Shown: in pieces, positions 45,830-57,814 of the stretch | Layout: every line of letters begins with the position of its first letter | Position numbering within the stretch: position 1 is the stretch's first letter | The notes under the pieces: model-generated | What the model was told of the DNA's origin: nothing | Database searches by the model: none | The model's input: the letters and a program-made list of their open reading frames with translations, nothing else | Position numbers and translations under genes: made by a program | Assembly (NCBI RefSeq): GCF_033115175.1 | Contig: NC_084838.1 | Span: 45,115,468 to 45,179,467, forward strand | Length of the DNA stretch: 64,000 bases | Source: Lepus europaeus | Lineage: Eukaryota; Chordata; Mammalia; Lagomorpha; Leporidae | Direction of reading: 5' to 3'

Positions 45830-46640
45830 AATAGTGGAGAAAGAGCACTTCTCTTACAGTAGATTGAAAAGTAGCAAATGTGGAAGAAATGATGGAAATA
45901 GGAAGTCATCACCTGATGTACACTTTCTTATTAATTGTTTTAGACAAGACTCATCAAAATGTAGGCAAAAATATGTAGAGAAACAATTATTTATAAGATA
46001 TCTTCATAAGACACTTATTAATTACTGTGGGACACAGAATAGAGAAATCTGTCAAACAAAACCACAAGGAATGATCAAATTAACAATACAATTAGTGGAA
46101 AAAGTCAACATGGAGAGCCTCCTGCCATGATTTCCACAAAAATGCACAACAAGATTTTAATCATGATGAAAACCAAGCAAACATAAATTAGGAGCAATCT
46201 AATAAGTGAAAAGTCAAAGCTTTTTCAAATTCTTAAGAACATAAAAGACCGATTGAGTAACTAAATGTATTATGTGACCCTAGATTAAGTCCTGACAAAG
46301 AAAAAACAATGGTTTCTTGCTTTAAAAAGAAGACATTGATAGGACAACTGGAGAAATTTACATAAAGTATATTGTTTTAATAATGATAAATATGATGACA
46401 TAGTTCCCTAACCCTGATAATTTTACTTTGTAAGAAAATATGTGTTTTTAGGAATTCTGAAGCATTTAGATGCAAAACATAAGGTATCACATCTGAAAAT
46501 TTCCTTCAAGCTTCCAAAAGAGAATGCACATGCACACACACACACAGAATGTACCCATATGGTCTAATAATGTACACAATAGATTGTGTAGATGTAAGTA
46601 CACATGTATATAATACGAATGTATAATTATACAAACATGC
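45830..46640 (+). repeat. probable ancient interspersed repeat
   Basis: 45830-46140 and 46230-46480 resemble an old mammalian repeat (segments GACCCTAGATTAAGTCCTG, AGACATTGATAGGACAACTGG, CCTAACCCTGATAATTTTAC). I am not sure of the family. The 98-codon open frame at 45834-46130 falls within it and is probably incidental. Confidence 0.45.
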
Positions 46641-46714
46641 AGGGACAGGGAGAATGAAAAATTTTAACTCCAAAGTGCTAATATTTTGAGAAATTCATAT
46701 AAGACTTTAAGGGA

Positions 46715-47044
46715 GGAGCCGTTGCTGTGGTGTAGTAGGCTAAGCCTCTGCCTGCAGCACTGGCATCCCATATGGGCACCAGTTCCTTTCCCATATGCCC
46801 CTCCTTTGATCCAGCTCTCTGTTTATGATCCCAGGAAAGCGGTAGGCAGCGGCCCAAATGCTTGGGCCCCTGCACCTGATAGGAGAGCTGGAAGAAGCTC
46901 CTGGCTCCTGGCTTCAGATCTGCCTAGCTTCAGCCTTTGTGGCCATTTGAGGAGTGAACCAGCGGATAGAAGACCTTTCTCCCTGTCTCTCCTTCTCTCT
47001 GTAACTCTACCTCTCAAATAAATAAATAAAATCTTTTAAGAAAA
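46715..47044 (+). repeat. CSINE
   Basis: Head GGAGCCGTTGCTGTGGTGTAG, full body, tail AAATAAATAAATAAAATC. Target duplication ACTTTAAGGGA at 46704-46714 and 47045-47055. Confidence 0.93.
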
Positions 47045-47055
47045 ACTTTAAGGGA

Positions 47056-47829
47056 ATTCATTGACCACATTTGGAACATTTCATAATTCTTGAATCATTT
47101 CGAAGTACAAAGTAAAAAAAAAAAAAAAAAAAAAAAAAGCCAGCGGAACTGCCATCTTGTGAAAAGCTGGGGAATCCAACAGTTCATTCTAAAGAATTTA
47201 CTCCTAAGAGAGACAATTTGCTGCATATTATCACTAACAAAGAAACACTGATTTTGTTTCTGATTGCCTGAAATTAAGAACACCAACTGATATAGCAATC
47301 TAGAGGCAACAACTAAAGACCAGATGAGACCAGTTACAGAAAAGCAAGGAAGAAAAGCAGCAGCATCAAAACAACAAATTTTGGTCTCGCGTACATATCC
47401 TTGGTCTTTACAGCTAAAAAATGCGCATTAATGGCCTCTAGTTATAACTTCACACAATCTCAAATTGTTTACCACTCTACAAATAACACATTTGGTATTT
47501 ATTCTACACATTTATTATATTCCAATCTTTGTATTAAGTATTAACAGACTCATAAACAATAAAGACAAACTTCCATTATAAATACATTATTTCATATGTA
47601 ATACTGACAATATTTCTATGAGTACTATAAAGTAGACAAAAATGAGCAATAAGAAGGTTTAGATTAACCTATTATAATTTCAAGAGACAGGAGATTTTAG
47701 ACAAAGTGACTTTAATTTGAGAGTAGATAAATAAAGTCTTGTGTATTTGTAGACTATTCTTACACAATGGGTTTCTTCATAATAAGTCTTGATTTAAGCA
47801 GTGCAAAGCTTTCAACTTCATTCCTTTAG
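47056..47829. other. unassigned DNA with an A25 run
   Basis: An uninterrupted A25 at 47114-47138 suggests a retroposon tail, but the sequence upstream does not match any element I know. Confidence 0.4.
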
Positions 47830-48180
47830 ACTGCTTTTGTTATTTTTGGATTTTATCTTCCCACATAAACTTTAGGATCATATGTTTTTCAGTTCCTTCC
47901 CAAAACAAACTCTGCTGGGATTTACATTGTGGTTGCATTTTGATCCCTTTGGGGAGCAGAAATTTTTTAAATATTGAGATTTCCAACAGCAAATATTGCA
48001 CATCTTTCCATTTAATTGCATATTTTTTCGTTTCCTTCAGTTATGTATTACTATGTTCAGTGTAAAGCTCTTACATGTATTTTGTTAAATAAATCTCTAC
48101 ATAATTCATGTTTTCAAAATAATAAAAATGCTGGTATTTAAAAACATACATTTTCAAATCATTGAATACTTTTTAGAAAC
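47830..48180 (-). mobile_element. ancient L1 ORF2 fragment
   Basis: GGATTTTATCTTCCCACATAAAC, TCTGCTGGGATTTACATTG, CATCTTTCCATTTAATTGC and GTTTCCTTCAGTTATG follow the complement of the L1 ORF2 3' part in order. Decayed. Confidence 0.7.
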
Positions 48181-48734
48181 AGTTGATTTCTACTGCTCAA
48201 GGTGTAGACATCTTCAGAAACATATCACTCCCACCATAACAATGAGAACAAGTCATATTTTATACAAAATTAAAAATTTTTAGATCTCAAATATTTATAG
48301 TTGCAAGACAATCTAGTAAATTTAAGTAGAGGCAGACAGAGAAATAAGGAACATCACATGGAGGTAAACAATGATAAGATCTATCACTTCTTCTGAAAAT
48401 GATTGGAAACTGAAAACAAAGTATATATTTATGTAGAAAGATAATATACACTTGGTCAAAGTTGGCCTTAAAAATGAAGGTGAGTTGTCTTCTGGCTTCT
48501 ATTTTAGATGTAGAAAACTGAAAAGAGCATTGCACTCACACATATAGTCACAGTTCTGTATAATCTAAACAGTCACATTTCTTGAACTCATGAAAGATTT
48601 ACTGGTTTCAGAACAGCCAACTAGCCTGAAATCTAAGGAAGGCAAGTCCATGCAAAGAGAGACAAGACACCAGCAGTTACTTCCCTGGGGCAGATAACAG
48701 AGACCACATAAAATGCCAATAAGAATTCAGGTGT
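48181..48734. other. unassigned DNA
   Basis: No recognised feature. Confidence 0.4.
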
Positions 48735-48990
48735 GGGGCAGGCATTTGGCACAGTGGTTAAGAGGTACGCATCCCACACTGGAATACCTGAGTTTAATTT
48801 CAATCTCTGGCTCCTGACTCCAGCTTGCAGCCAGCGCCACCTCTAGCAGTAGCAGTGATAATTCAATTAGTTGGGAGTTCTGAATTTTTTTCTCAGCTCC
48901 TGACCTTGGCACTGGCCCAGGTTGTGGTGGACATTAGAAGAGTGAACCATAGACACAAGGGACATTTTCAACTACTTGCAGATCCTTCAT
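48735..48990 (+). repeat. old CSINE variant
   Basis: GGGGCAGGCATTTGGCACAG, TGGTTAAGAGG, CTCCTGACTCCAGCTTGCAG, and GGCACTGGCCCAGGTTGTGG. The 3' end is eroded. Confidence 0.82.
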
Positions 48991-49189
48991 CAATTTAATC
49001 CAGTGCTCAAAAGAATGGTCAGGGACAGGGTGACACACTTGAGAAAGGTTCCAGGGGAAGGGGAACAGCAACTGGTATTAGAAAAATTACATGAATTCTC
49101 TTCTCTCTCCAGGGAACAAAAGGTTTAAGATCCTGGAGAAGGGGAACACAAACACACTCTTTCTCACTTATGATAAAAAGGAAGACCCA

Positions 49190-49600
49190 CACAAACTAGA
49201 CCAAAATGTTCTTCACCTGATTTAATGGCTAAACTATGTTACAGGCACACAGTGGCCTATTTCTCAGCAATAAAAAGAATAAAGTATTAATAAAGCCAAA
49301 AAATGAATGTATCTAAAATGATTTATAAGTGAAGAAACTAGACTTAAAAAGGTACGTGCTGTGTTTCCATTTATATGACATTCTGTAAAGGCAAAACTAT
49401 GGATTAGAAAACAGATCAGTGATTTCCTGGATTCTTATGGGTAATTATGGGAGGCAATGGGATTGTTCAGTATTTTGATTATAGTGGTGGTCAAACACCT
49501 GTGAGCGACTGTCAACACTCACAGAAAGGTATGGCAATTAAAAAGATTTTTATTGTATGAATCACCTTATTGCAAAAGTTGATAAAAGAAAACAAAATAA
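49190..49600 (+). mobile_element. ancient L1 3' end
   Basis: TTTCTCAGCAATAAAAAGAA, GTTTCCATTTATATGACATTC, GGCAAAACTATGGATTAG, CAGATCAGTGATTTCCTGG and TTTTGATTATAGTGGTGG follow the end of old L1 ORF2 and its 3' UTR in order. Confidence 0.8.
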
Positions 49601-50711
49601 TGAAAGTGACATAAATACAATTTTTGAATGGGCAAAATGATAAAAAAGAATTCACTTTGTTAATCACTACTAAAAGAAGTGCTAAATCAAGTAATATAGG
49701 CTAACAGGATATGGAATGTTTTCTGTATACTTATCAGAAATCCTGTGCACTAGCTACATTTGTTTATTAATTCTAACACTTTTAGCTTTTTGTAGAATGC
49801 TTCAAACATGACATTTTTGTAAATTTGAACAGAGCCTTGATTTTCTTACAATTAATCATTTGACACCTAGAATGAATGCCAACATCATTAGGCTTTAGAA
49901 AACAATTTTAAGAATTAAAATAAATAAAAATAATTGTTCCAGTGAACATAATGTCACAGATAACAAGTGACAGGAATACCTTGTAATTCAATTTAGCATT
50001 ATAATTTACTCTGGTAGAAATTCACCTTTAAGTATGTTAATAAACAATGAAGAAAATTGATATTTATTCCATTTTCCTCCTCCAATTTTTATTGCATCAT
50101 TTAAAATATGTGTCAGGACCAAAGTATATTTTCAGATTATTTTAGCTGCACTAAGAAATTATCTATGCAACTAAATATTACATATTCTTCTTTAACAGTC
50201 TTAGAGTTCCCTAATCTCACCTACCTTGAAAATGCATTAACAAGGATGGTGTTACTGGAATTTATCCATTTTCTCCTGAGACATTAAAAAGTACATTAAA
50301 AATTATTTTACTTTGAGTGAAAAATAATTTATTGTAATGAAAACTCTACCTACACTAGAAAGATTATTTGAAGTTTCCAGTTGCATTATTAGCACTGCAA
50401 GTGCCAGACATACCTGCTACTTAAAACCAAGGTATCTCAAAGCTGGAAGATTCTGTTAGTTTAATTCCCAACTGAGGGTTGTAGCAAACCACTCAATAAA
50501 AATTCATCATTATGGCATTCTTATTTTTTAAGACTTTAGACACTCCAGCTCCACTTTTTAGCATAACTTTGCTATACTTAAACCAACTGTGTCTGTAACA
50601 GGCATCCTCTCATTAGTTCTCAGTTCTTAAAAAACTCTCAGAACATAGCTCTTTCACAGTCCTAACATCAAATATAGCCATTACCCTATTTGTAAATAGT
50701 ATGCTTTTCTA
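49601..50711. other. unassigned AT-rich DNA
   Basis: About 1.1 kb without a recognised feature. Confidence 0.4.
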
Positions 50712-50723
50712 AAGAAAAACATG

Positions 50724-51068
50724 GGGGATGGGCATTGTGGCATAGCAGATTAAGCCACCATTTGTGATGCCACATCACATATGGACACCAGTGCAAGGCT
50801 TGGTTGCTCCACTTCCCATCCTGCTCCATGTTAATGAGCCTGGGAAAGCAGTGGAAGATGGTCAAGTGCTTGGGACCCTGCACCCATGTGGGAGACCCAG
50901 AAGAAGCTTTCAGCTCCTAGCTTTGATCTGGCCCAGCCCCAGCTATTGGGCCTATTTGGAGAGTACACCAGAGGATAGAAGACCTCTCTCTCTCTCTCTC
51001 TCTCTCTCCCTTCCTCTCTCCCTCTGTAATTGTGCCTTTCAAATAAATTTTAAAAAAATCTTTGTTTT
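50724..51068 (+). repeat. CSINE
   Basis: GGGGATGGGCATTGTGGCATAG, body GTGGAAGATGGTCAAGTGC, CT run, tail AAATAAATTTTAAAAAAATC. Probable imperfect duplication AAAGAAAAACATG versus AAAAAGAAACATG. Confidence 0.9.
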
Positions 51069-51081
51069 AAAAAGAAACATG

Positions 51082-51881
51082 TACTTCTCAACTTTGAGAT
51101 ATATGGAAAAGAGGGAAGACAATCAAATAACTAACCTGTCATTGTGCCAATTAGTGAGATCCACTCAATATTTTAATGCATGGTAATATATTTATTTCCA
51201 AACTTTATTTATACACATATTTTCATGGAATCTGAATTGTATGTTATTATATGCATCTTTCATGAATATGGTTATTTTTCCACATCATTTAATGGCTCTT
51301 TAATGGTAGCATGCTTTATTGCGTGTAATGTAGTATGTGTGTTTGTGGCATTTTTATTTTAACATTATCTGATTTTCAATTTTTTAATTGGTTTAACATT
51401 TATGATTACACGTTATCTCAATACCCATTTGGTTATTTTTTCCAATTCAATTTGCCTTAAACCATACTTCTCTTATGTGCACTCCACATACTTTAATTTT
51501 CTCACACTAGTCATCTCTTCCATGTTAACACTTCAAACACTGCTGATTATGCAGTAAGAAAATAAAATGATATCGCATATAATTAAATATTTATTCAACC
51601 AAATTCTTAATTCATTTAACTCATTTATTTCATATGGTCTACATTTCTAGCAGACTTCTGGTATCTGCAGCCTGTGTTAGTATAGTAACCAATCTAGGTT
51701 GTGCCTTCCGTCCTAAAATCACAACATTTTTCACTACATCTCAACAATGTTCAGCTCTGGCTTTACAGATGGGAGCCAGTCAACTAAAGATCAGCACTGT
51801 GATAAGACTACATAGCTCAGCATGCAGCACAATGCCTATGAAGTGCATTAAAGCACAACAAGTAGGTTATTTGGGTACTTT
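51082..51881. other. unassigned AT-rich DNA
   Basis: No recognised feature. Confidence 0.4.
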
Positions 51882-52127
51882 TTAAAAGATTTATTTTTAC
51901 TTATTTGAAAGGGAGAATGACAGGGGGAGAGAGAGAGAAAGAGAGAAAGAGAGAGAGGAAAAGATATTTCATCTACCTTCCTTCTGCTGATTCACTCTCC
52001 AAATGGAGGTGCATTAGCAGGAAGCCAGATCATAAACAGTGCAGTTGGAACTTGAACCAGTTTTCCAATATGGGACGCCTCCAGAATCTTAGGTGAAGTT
52101 TAATCTGTTGCATCATTTTGGTCATTT
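51882..52127 (-). repeat. CSINE, old and partly deleted
   Basis: TTTTTAAAAGATTTATTTTT, GA run, CAAATGGAGGTGCATTAGCAGG. The middle is deleted and the head is near TTGCATCATTTTGG. Confidence 0.8.
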
Positions 52128-52499
52128 TAAAACATATTCCTCCTGCCCTCACTTGAAAGTGATAAATTCATCATCCTGATAAACATTCTTTATGACAAGT
52201 TTCATCATGGAAGTAAAATATATAGGGGGATATTAAAAACAATCCTGTTAAGAGAAAATACATACATAAAGAAAAGGAGAAATAACAGCCCTGAAACTAC
52301 CATTACAAAGAGCTTAAGCACACAAAAGAGAAGATGAGATTGGCCAGTCTTGACAGGGCAGGTTTCTGCTCATTTTTTCCCTTTGTTCTATTAAAGACTG
52401 ACTTTAAAATATTTTCAATCTTGTCAAAGGTCAGCCTTTGGTTGGTCACCCTCCTCACTATATCTTCATCCTCAAAGGTTCTTCTTACTTCTCTCTTGT
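52128..52499. other. unassigned DNA
   Basis: No recognised feature; possibly MaLR interior. Confidence 0.35.
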
Positions 52500-52885
52500 A
52501 GAAACCACTCAGAAAAAAATGACTCTCCTAATTGTCCACAATCTAGATATTTTTGAACTTTGTATTGAACATCTGTTCTTAAAACCAAGATCTAATCTGA
52601 TGAGGAAGCCCAAACTAGCCCAAACAGAAAAACCACATGGAGAACATGAAGGTGTTCTAACCAACAATTAAGATGAAGTTCCAGCTAACAATCAGGTTCT
52701 AGGCCAGGTGTACAAGGGACTCTGCCTCCAGATGATTCCAGTACCAGATGTTGAATCACCTCTAAGCTTCACATCTTCCAAGCTAAGTTTTCAGACACAA
52801 TGGAGCAGAGAATGTTGTACCATTAAGCTAATTCCTGATCTACAGAAACCTTGGGATATTCTTTTTGAAATATTTATTAAAGGAG
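52500..52885 (+). mobile_element. MLT1-type (MaLR) LTR
   Basis: AGGAAGCCCAAACTAGCCC, CCACATGGAGAACATGAAGG, CCTCCAGATGATTCCAG, TAAGCTAATTCCTGATCTAC and AGAAACCTTGGGATA follow MLT1 LTR text in order. An ancient mammalian solo LTR. Confidence 0.72.
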
Positions 52886-52977
52886 CTGATAACATCTTCT
52901 TTCCAGCCTATTTCTCTCAACTGCAAGTTTTTTTTTTTCCTTTCTATCTGTCACCATGGTACACAGAATATGACCTG

Positions 52978-53075
52978 AAATGATGATGATGATGATGATG
53001 ATGGTGGTGGTGGATGGTGGTAGTATTGATGATGACAACGATGATGGTCAAAGTGGTGGCAACAATGATGATGAT
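52978..53075 (+). repeat. (ATG)n/(GTG)n imperfect microsatellite
   Basis: Eight ATG-phase units, then GTGGTGGTGGATGGTGGTAG and further GATGAT units. The run of methionine and aspartate codons that this produces is an artefact of the repeat. Confidence 0.9.
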
Positions 53076-53079
53076 AACA

Positions 53080-53265
53080 GGAGATATAATAGCTGCCTTT
53101 CATTAAACTTTTCTTCATTTCACTTCTCTAATTGCTTCTCAAATAGTATCTCATTTAATCTTTGTAACAAATCTTTGAGGTATGTCTAATAACTCCTATT
53201 TCATTCCTTAGGAAATGGAGTCTTAGAGAACTTACAACATTTAATACATTTATTAATGTAAACTA
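53080..53265 (-). repeat. MIR or MIR-like
   Basis: ATCTCATTTAATCTTTGTAAC, TTGAGGTATGTCTAATAAC and GGAAATGGAGTCTTAGAGAAC follow the complement of MIR. Confidence 0.7.
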
Positions 53266-53399
53266 GTCCTTTTCAGCATGAAGCTCTCCTTTTATAATAA
53301 GTAATACATAACAAACAAGAACAAAATTTAACAAAATAATTCCTGATTATGTCAAGTACTATGCAAAATATTAAAAAAAAAACTGTAAGAGTGATATGA
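53266..53399. other. unassigned DNA
   Basis: No recognised feature. Confidence 0.35.
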
Positions 53400-53765
53400 C
53401 GGAAAGAAATGAGGGAAGAAGGAAGTGTGGGACTTATTGAGAGAGGACTGCCATGAGAAGCTCTTCTGAGAAAGCGATATTTGAGCTGAGAGCAACCATG
53501 TGAAGGGCTAGGGAAGTATGAGTTAGTATAAAATCATTGAACCAGCAAAGAGATTAGCCGATCTGTACAGAGAAATCAGGCTTTGGGATTAGAGTAAATT
53601 GGGAAACGATAGACCTAAATTCAGTGAAAAGGAGGGCAGGAAAGACTAATATTTGTAAGATCTCATACTGAGAAGCTTGATTTTATTCCAACTGAATCAG
53701 AAAGTGTCTGAATTGTTTCTACAGAGAAGCACTGCAATTACGATTTTCATTTTCAATTGGTTACT
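53400..53765 (+). repeat. ancient mammalian repeat, 3' part
   Basis: GATATTTGAGCTGAGAGCAAC and AGAAGCTTGATTTTATTCCAAC resemble an old repeat (segments GACATTTGAGCAGAGACC and TTTGGATTTTATTC). I cannot give a secure family name. Confidence 0.45.
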
Positions 53766-54114
53766 GGATGTTATCATATAAGGATCATGGTTCTTCCTTT
53801 TTTGTTTCCCATTAGATTTTCTTTAAGCAAGCATAATCTTATGTTCTTTTCCAGAACTATGCATTATTCTTCTTGCATACATCATTCCCTGTCTCTTTCA
53901 CCATAAGATAACTTCCAATAATTATTTCTGCCAGACTAGCTCACACATAATTTCCCAATATCAAAGAGATACTTTTAAAGGCTTTAATGATCCCATTCTA
54001 CTTCTCTGGTCACACCTTTTTGATCAGTAATGCTTCCCTGACAGAAAATATTAAACCAGGCATAGATCCCCTTTCATTCTGGGGAATGCCATTCTGGTCA
54101 CATTCTGCCATCCA
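53766..54114. other. unassigned DNA
   Basis: No recognised feature. Confidence 0.4.
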
Positions 54115-54450
54115 TTCACTCTGGAAGTATTTATTGAGAATTTAACATGTGCCAGACCTTTCAAAGATAAGAGAGTGGAGAATAAAAGATGTGAATCCTA
54201 CCCTATGACATTTATCATCTTATATGAGAAAGAAAACATCTAAAATAACCCATATGTGCATAAACACATGCATCATCTTCTATTTGAGGAAAATAACAAA
54301 ATACAATACAAGAATAACAAAAGATAACACATTTAAATAGTGGGGGAGGGTAAGAAATTGCATTCTTGAGGAGTCATATTTTAATTGAAAGATGCAGAGC
54401 TTAAGGAAAGAACATTCTAGCAAATAGGAATGGTGTGTAACAGATTTTGA
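54115..54450 (+). repeat. ancient mammalian repeat, same type as 53400-53765
   Basis: GTATTTATTGAGAATTTAAC, ATGTGCCAGACC, then AACATTCTAGCAAATAGG near the end. Weak but ordered match. Confidence 0.45.
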
Positions 54451-54654
54451 AGCATTTGAAAATTTTTTTCTTTTTTCTTTCTTTCATTCAGAACATTTAT
54501 TTTTATCCTTGTGTTTTTCCTAGAGTCTCTGCTAGTCTCCTTTTTAATTGTAAAAAAAAATAAATAAGAAATTTAGAATAAGAAGTTATCACTTAACAAG
54601 TCATTATTGTATCCCTTTTTATTGGTGAAACAATCATATAAAGAATTTAGAATT

Positions 54655-55023
54655 AGGGGCCAATGTTGTGCAGCAGGTAAAGCCGACACCTGCTGTGCTG
54701 GCATCCCACATGGGCACTGGTTCAAGTTCCATGTGCTCCACTTCCAATCCAGTCCTCTGCTATACCCTGGGAAAGCAGCAGAAAATGGCCCAAGTGCTTG
54801 GCCATCTGCACCCTCATGGGAGACAGAGAAGCTCCTGGCTCCTGGCTTGGGACTGGCCCAACTCTGGCTGTTGCAGCCTTTTGGTGGAGTGAACCAGAGG
54901 ATGTAAGATCTCGATCTCTCTCTGTCTCTCTGTCTCTGTCTCTGTCTGTGTGTCTGTCTCTCCCTCTCTCTCTGCCTCTGCCTCTCTGTAACTCTGCCTT
55001 TCAAATAAATAAATTTTTTAAGA
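54655..55023 (+). repeat. CSINE
   Basis: Head AGGGGCCAATGTTGTGCAGC, full body, long CT/GT-rich tract (54912-54990), tail AAATAAATAAATTTTTTAAG. Perfect 15-base target duplication AAAGAATTTAGAATT at 54640-54654 and 55024-55038. Confidence 0.95.
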
Positions 55024-55038
55024 AAAGAATTTAGAATT

Positions 55039-55120
55039 CGCCCAATTTTGTAAATGAGGACACTAGGGATCAATCAAAATAGTAAAGATAAAAGTGATAC
55101 AGCTAGGAGACAACTCTTCC
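55039..55120 (-). repeat. possible MIR remnant
   Basis: ATTTTGTAAATGAGGACACTAG and GTGATACAGCTAGGAG follow the complement of MIR. The preceding CSINE is inserted at its edge. Confidence 0.5.
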
Positions 55121-56944
55121 TTTATAGCTTTTAAGTTCCCAGGTCAACTCAAGAACAAATACATTCTCTATTTTTCTAACTTTGGTATAATTTAGACCAT
55201 CCAGCCAATTTCAGTTGTAATCTGAAAAGTCCTTGTCTCCCTCAAATATAAAACTTAACCCTTTCCTTGTTTCCCAGCGATTTTAGGAGTGGAGGATATT
55301 TTTCCTGCATGTACAGTGAGAATTCCTGGAAATGGTTTTCTCACTTTCACAGATTTTCAGGCTCAAGGAATCACAGAAATAGAACTTAAGTGCTAAACTA
55401 TTGGGAAACCTATGGGAGTAAATCTATATGGACAATTGGGTACAAAGTTCACTCAGGAGAAGAAACCAGGCTCTTGTCTCTCAAACATCAAAAGATTACT
55501 ACTTTGCTCATTGAAACTCCTCCCATTTTTCTCTCACATCTACTTCATATAATTCTCCCTAGCAGATATTAAGGTTATCACAATTTGTTGATTCACCTTG
55601 AATGTGCAGCCTCTCAGTAAATATATTAACAGACACTCTGACTAATCAAGAAAAGGATGCCACTGGCAAGGTTTGGGTTTTATTTGTTTGTTTTTAACCG
55701 GAGCCATATATATGTCTCATTTGTATTTAGCTTCATGTAAATGAAGACTGAGTAGCCCTCCTTCTAGTACTCTTGCTCATCAAAGTCCCTAATGGTTATT
55801 CATGTATTTACTTACTAGGTTTAGATATAAGGACACATAGATACACATTTCTCACTCTCAATAGCTTGATGATTCCAAAGCTGGTTATCCAAACTTATCT
55901 CCACTTCATATCTGTTATTACTCACACAATAAAAATGTACATTAGTAAGTAATACTGAAAAATTTTCTGAATAGAAAAGTTTAGAACTAGTCTGGGATAG
56001 AAGACATGGAGACCACTCATTACCCATCAGGAATCCCAAATATGCAGATGTCTCCTTGTCATGTTCCCACTCTACCCATGGGCTGGTTTTCCTGAATTGA
56101 GCACTGATACACCTCACATACAGAGGTAACCTTGAATGGAACTCAGTAAATGAAGTCTCCACACTAAATAAACAACCACACAAACAAAAAGATAAGAAGA
56201 GAAAGGATCAGAGAAAGAGCGGCTAAGGCAGAATGAATCCTCTACAGCCATTAGAGTGAATCCCCACTACACTCACTGCAATAAGTTTTCCAGAGCTCCT
56301 GGTTCCAGAATGTTTTGCTTCCTGCCACAGTACCTTCAGAAAAACTCTCTGAAGAGAAAAATCTAAGCTCTGTTGCCATTATTCTCGCTTTAAATTCCCA
56401 CTAATGTTTTTATCAGGCTGACAATTTCTAAATAGTCTCAGTGTCTCCACAGTGTCTTACTACTACTTGATCACTTGTATTCATTCTCAGAGAATATGCA
56501 CAGATATAAAAGGGTAATGTTTTTAATATTTTATAGCCCACATGAGACTATGGGCTTAACCTCCCATACAGGCAATAATTATACTGGGGCAATCAATCTG
56601 TTGTCAGATAAGAAATAAGTCTATCTTGAAAAAATTAGGTACATTTTCACCAGGGCCTCTTATTTCTTCCTTAACATAGCATAATGAAAACCATGGAAAT
56701 AATAGCTACCTGATAAATAACATTTGCACATTTCTTTAGAGTGCACATACAACAATAGGAGAGTTTCTTCGTAGGCCTTATTCTCAAATATAGGGCTGAC
56801 CTCGGAACTCCTAGTCCCCAAATAATTCATGTAGATATCTTTATAAGAATTTCAATGTTATATTTCAATTTCTTTTCTCTTCAGCCTAAATTAGAAGTTC
56901 CAGGGAATGAACCAAGGAAACTGATCATTTCAGATTTCTTCTTG
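55121..56944. other. about 1.8 kb unassigned DNA
   Basis: No confident repeat or gene. A 120-codon open frame on the minus strand at 55821-56183 has no recognisable motif. Confidence 0.35.
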
Positions 56945-57155
56945 AGCAAAGATCAGCAAATTATGGTCTGCAGGTCAAATCCAACTGTTCCCCCATTTTA
57001 TTACAAAAATATGTTGGGAACAAATACATTCAGTTACTTGCATACTGTCTGTGGTCCTTTCTTAATGTAACAATAGAGTTTAATACTTCTGCCAAAAATC
57101 ATATGGCCTATAAACCTAAAATGTTTATTATCTGGTCCAATAGCAAAAAATGTAA
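56945..57155 (-). mobile_element. hAT-type (MER5-like) DNA transposon relic
   Basis: GATCAGCAAATTATGGTCTG, CAGGTCAAATCCAAC, CATACTGTCTGTGG, TATGGCCTATAAACC and AATGTTTATTATCTGGTCC follow, in order, the complement of a common non-autonomous mammalian hAT element. Decayed, with no transposase. Confidence 0.75.
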
Positions 57156-57484
57156 ATGCACTTCTGCACTCGAGAGACTTTCTGAGAGTTTAAAATCCTT
57201 TTCCTCATCACCTCTACTATCTACCAGTCTAGTACTCCTCACTTCTCAGATTAATGAAGCTTTCTCTCTCCAACCAATGCTTCCAGAATTCCAGCCAGCT
57301 TGTGTTTTTTTTTTTTTTACCCCTGTAATCTAACCAATTGGCATTGACAGGGATTTATCTCGTACTAATAAGATATACTACCCAAAGGAATCCCACACAA
57401 AAACCTCATTCCATTTTAAGTCATTTTCCCTGCTTGGTTTCCTCACATGCCATAAATATTTTGCTTCAAAAACAGATTCAGGTG
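57156..57484. other. unassigned DNA
   Basis: No recognised feature apart from a T12 run near 57307. Confidence 0.4.
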
Positions 57485-57785
57485 CAGGCACTTAGTAAAA
57501 TGGTTAAGAGGCTACATGGGATGCCTGTGTCCCACAGTGGAGTGCCTGGGTTTGTGTACAAGCTCCACTTCCAACTCAGCTTCCTACCAATGCACACCCT
57601 GGGAGGCAGCAGGTGAATATTCAAGTACTTGGGCTCCTGCCACACACATGGGATACCAAGACTGAGTTCTCTGGGATCCTCACTTCAGCATTACCTAATG
57701 AGAGTGGATAGAAGATCTCTTTCTTTTTCCCCCTCTCTGTCTGTATATGTGTGCATGTGCCTTTCAAATTTAAAAAACAATTTAA
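57485..57785 (+). repeat. old CSINE variant
   Basis: GCAGGCACTTAGTAAAATGG, TTAAGAGGCTACATGG, ACCAATGCACACCCTGGGAG, and tail CAAATTTAAAAAACAATTT. Confidence 0.85.
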
Positions 57786-57814
57786 AAATATTAGATTATT
57801 TATATATATAAAAG

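Noticed and set aside
52980-53189. Open frame starting with eight methionines
   Set aside because: Translation of an ATG microsatellite followed by a MIR remnant.
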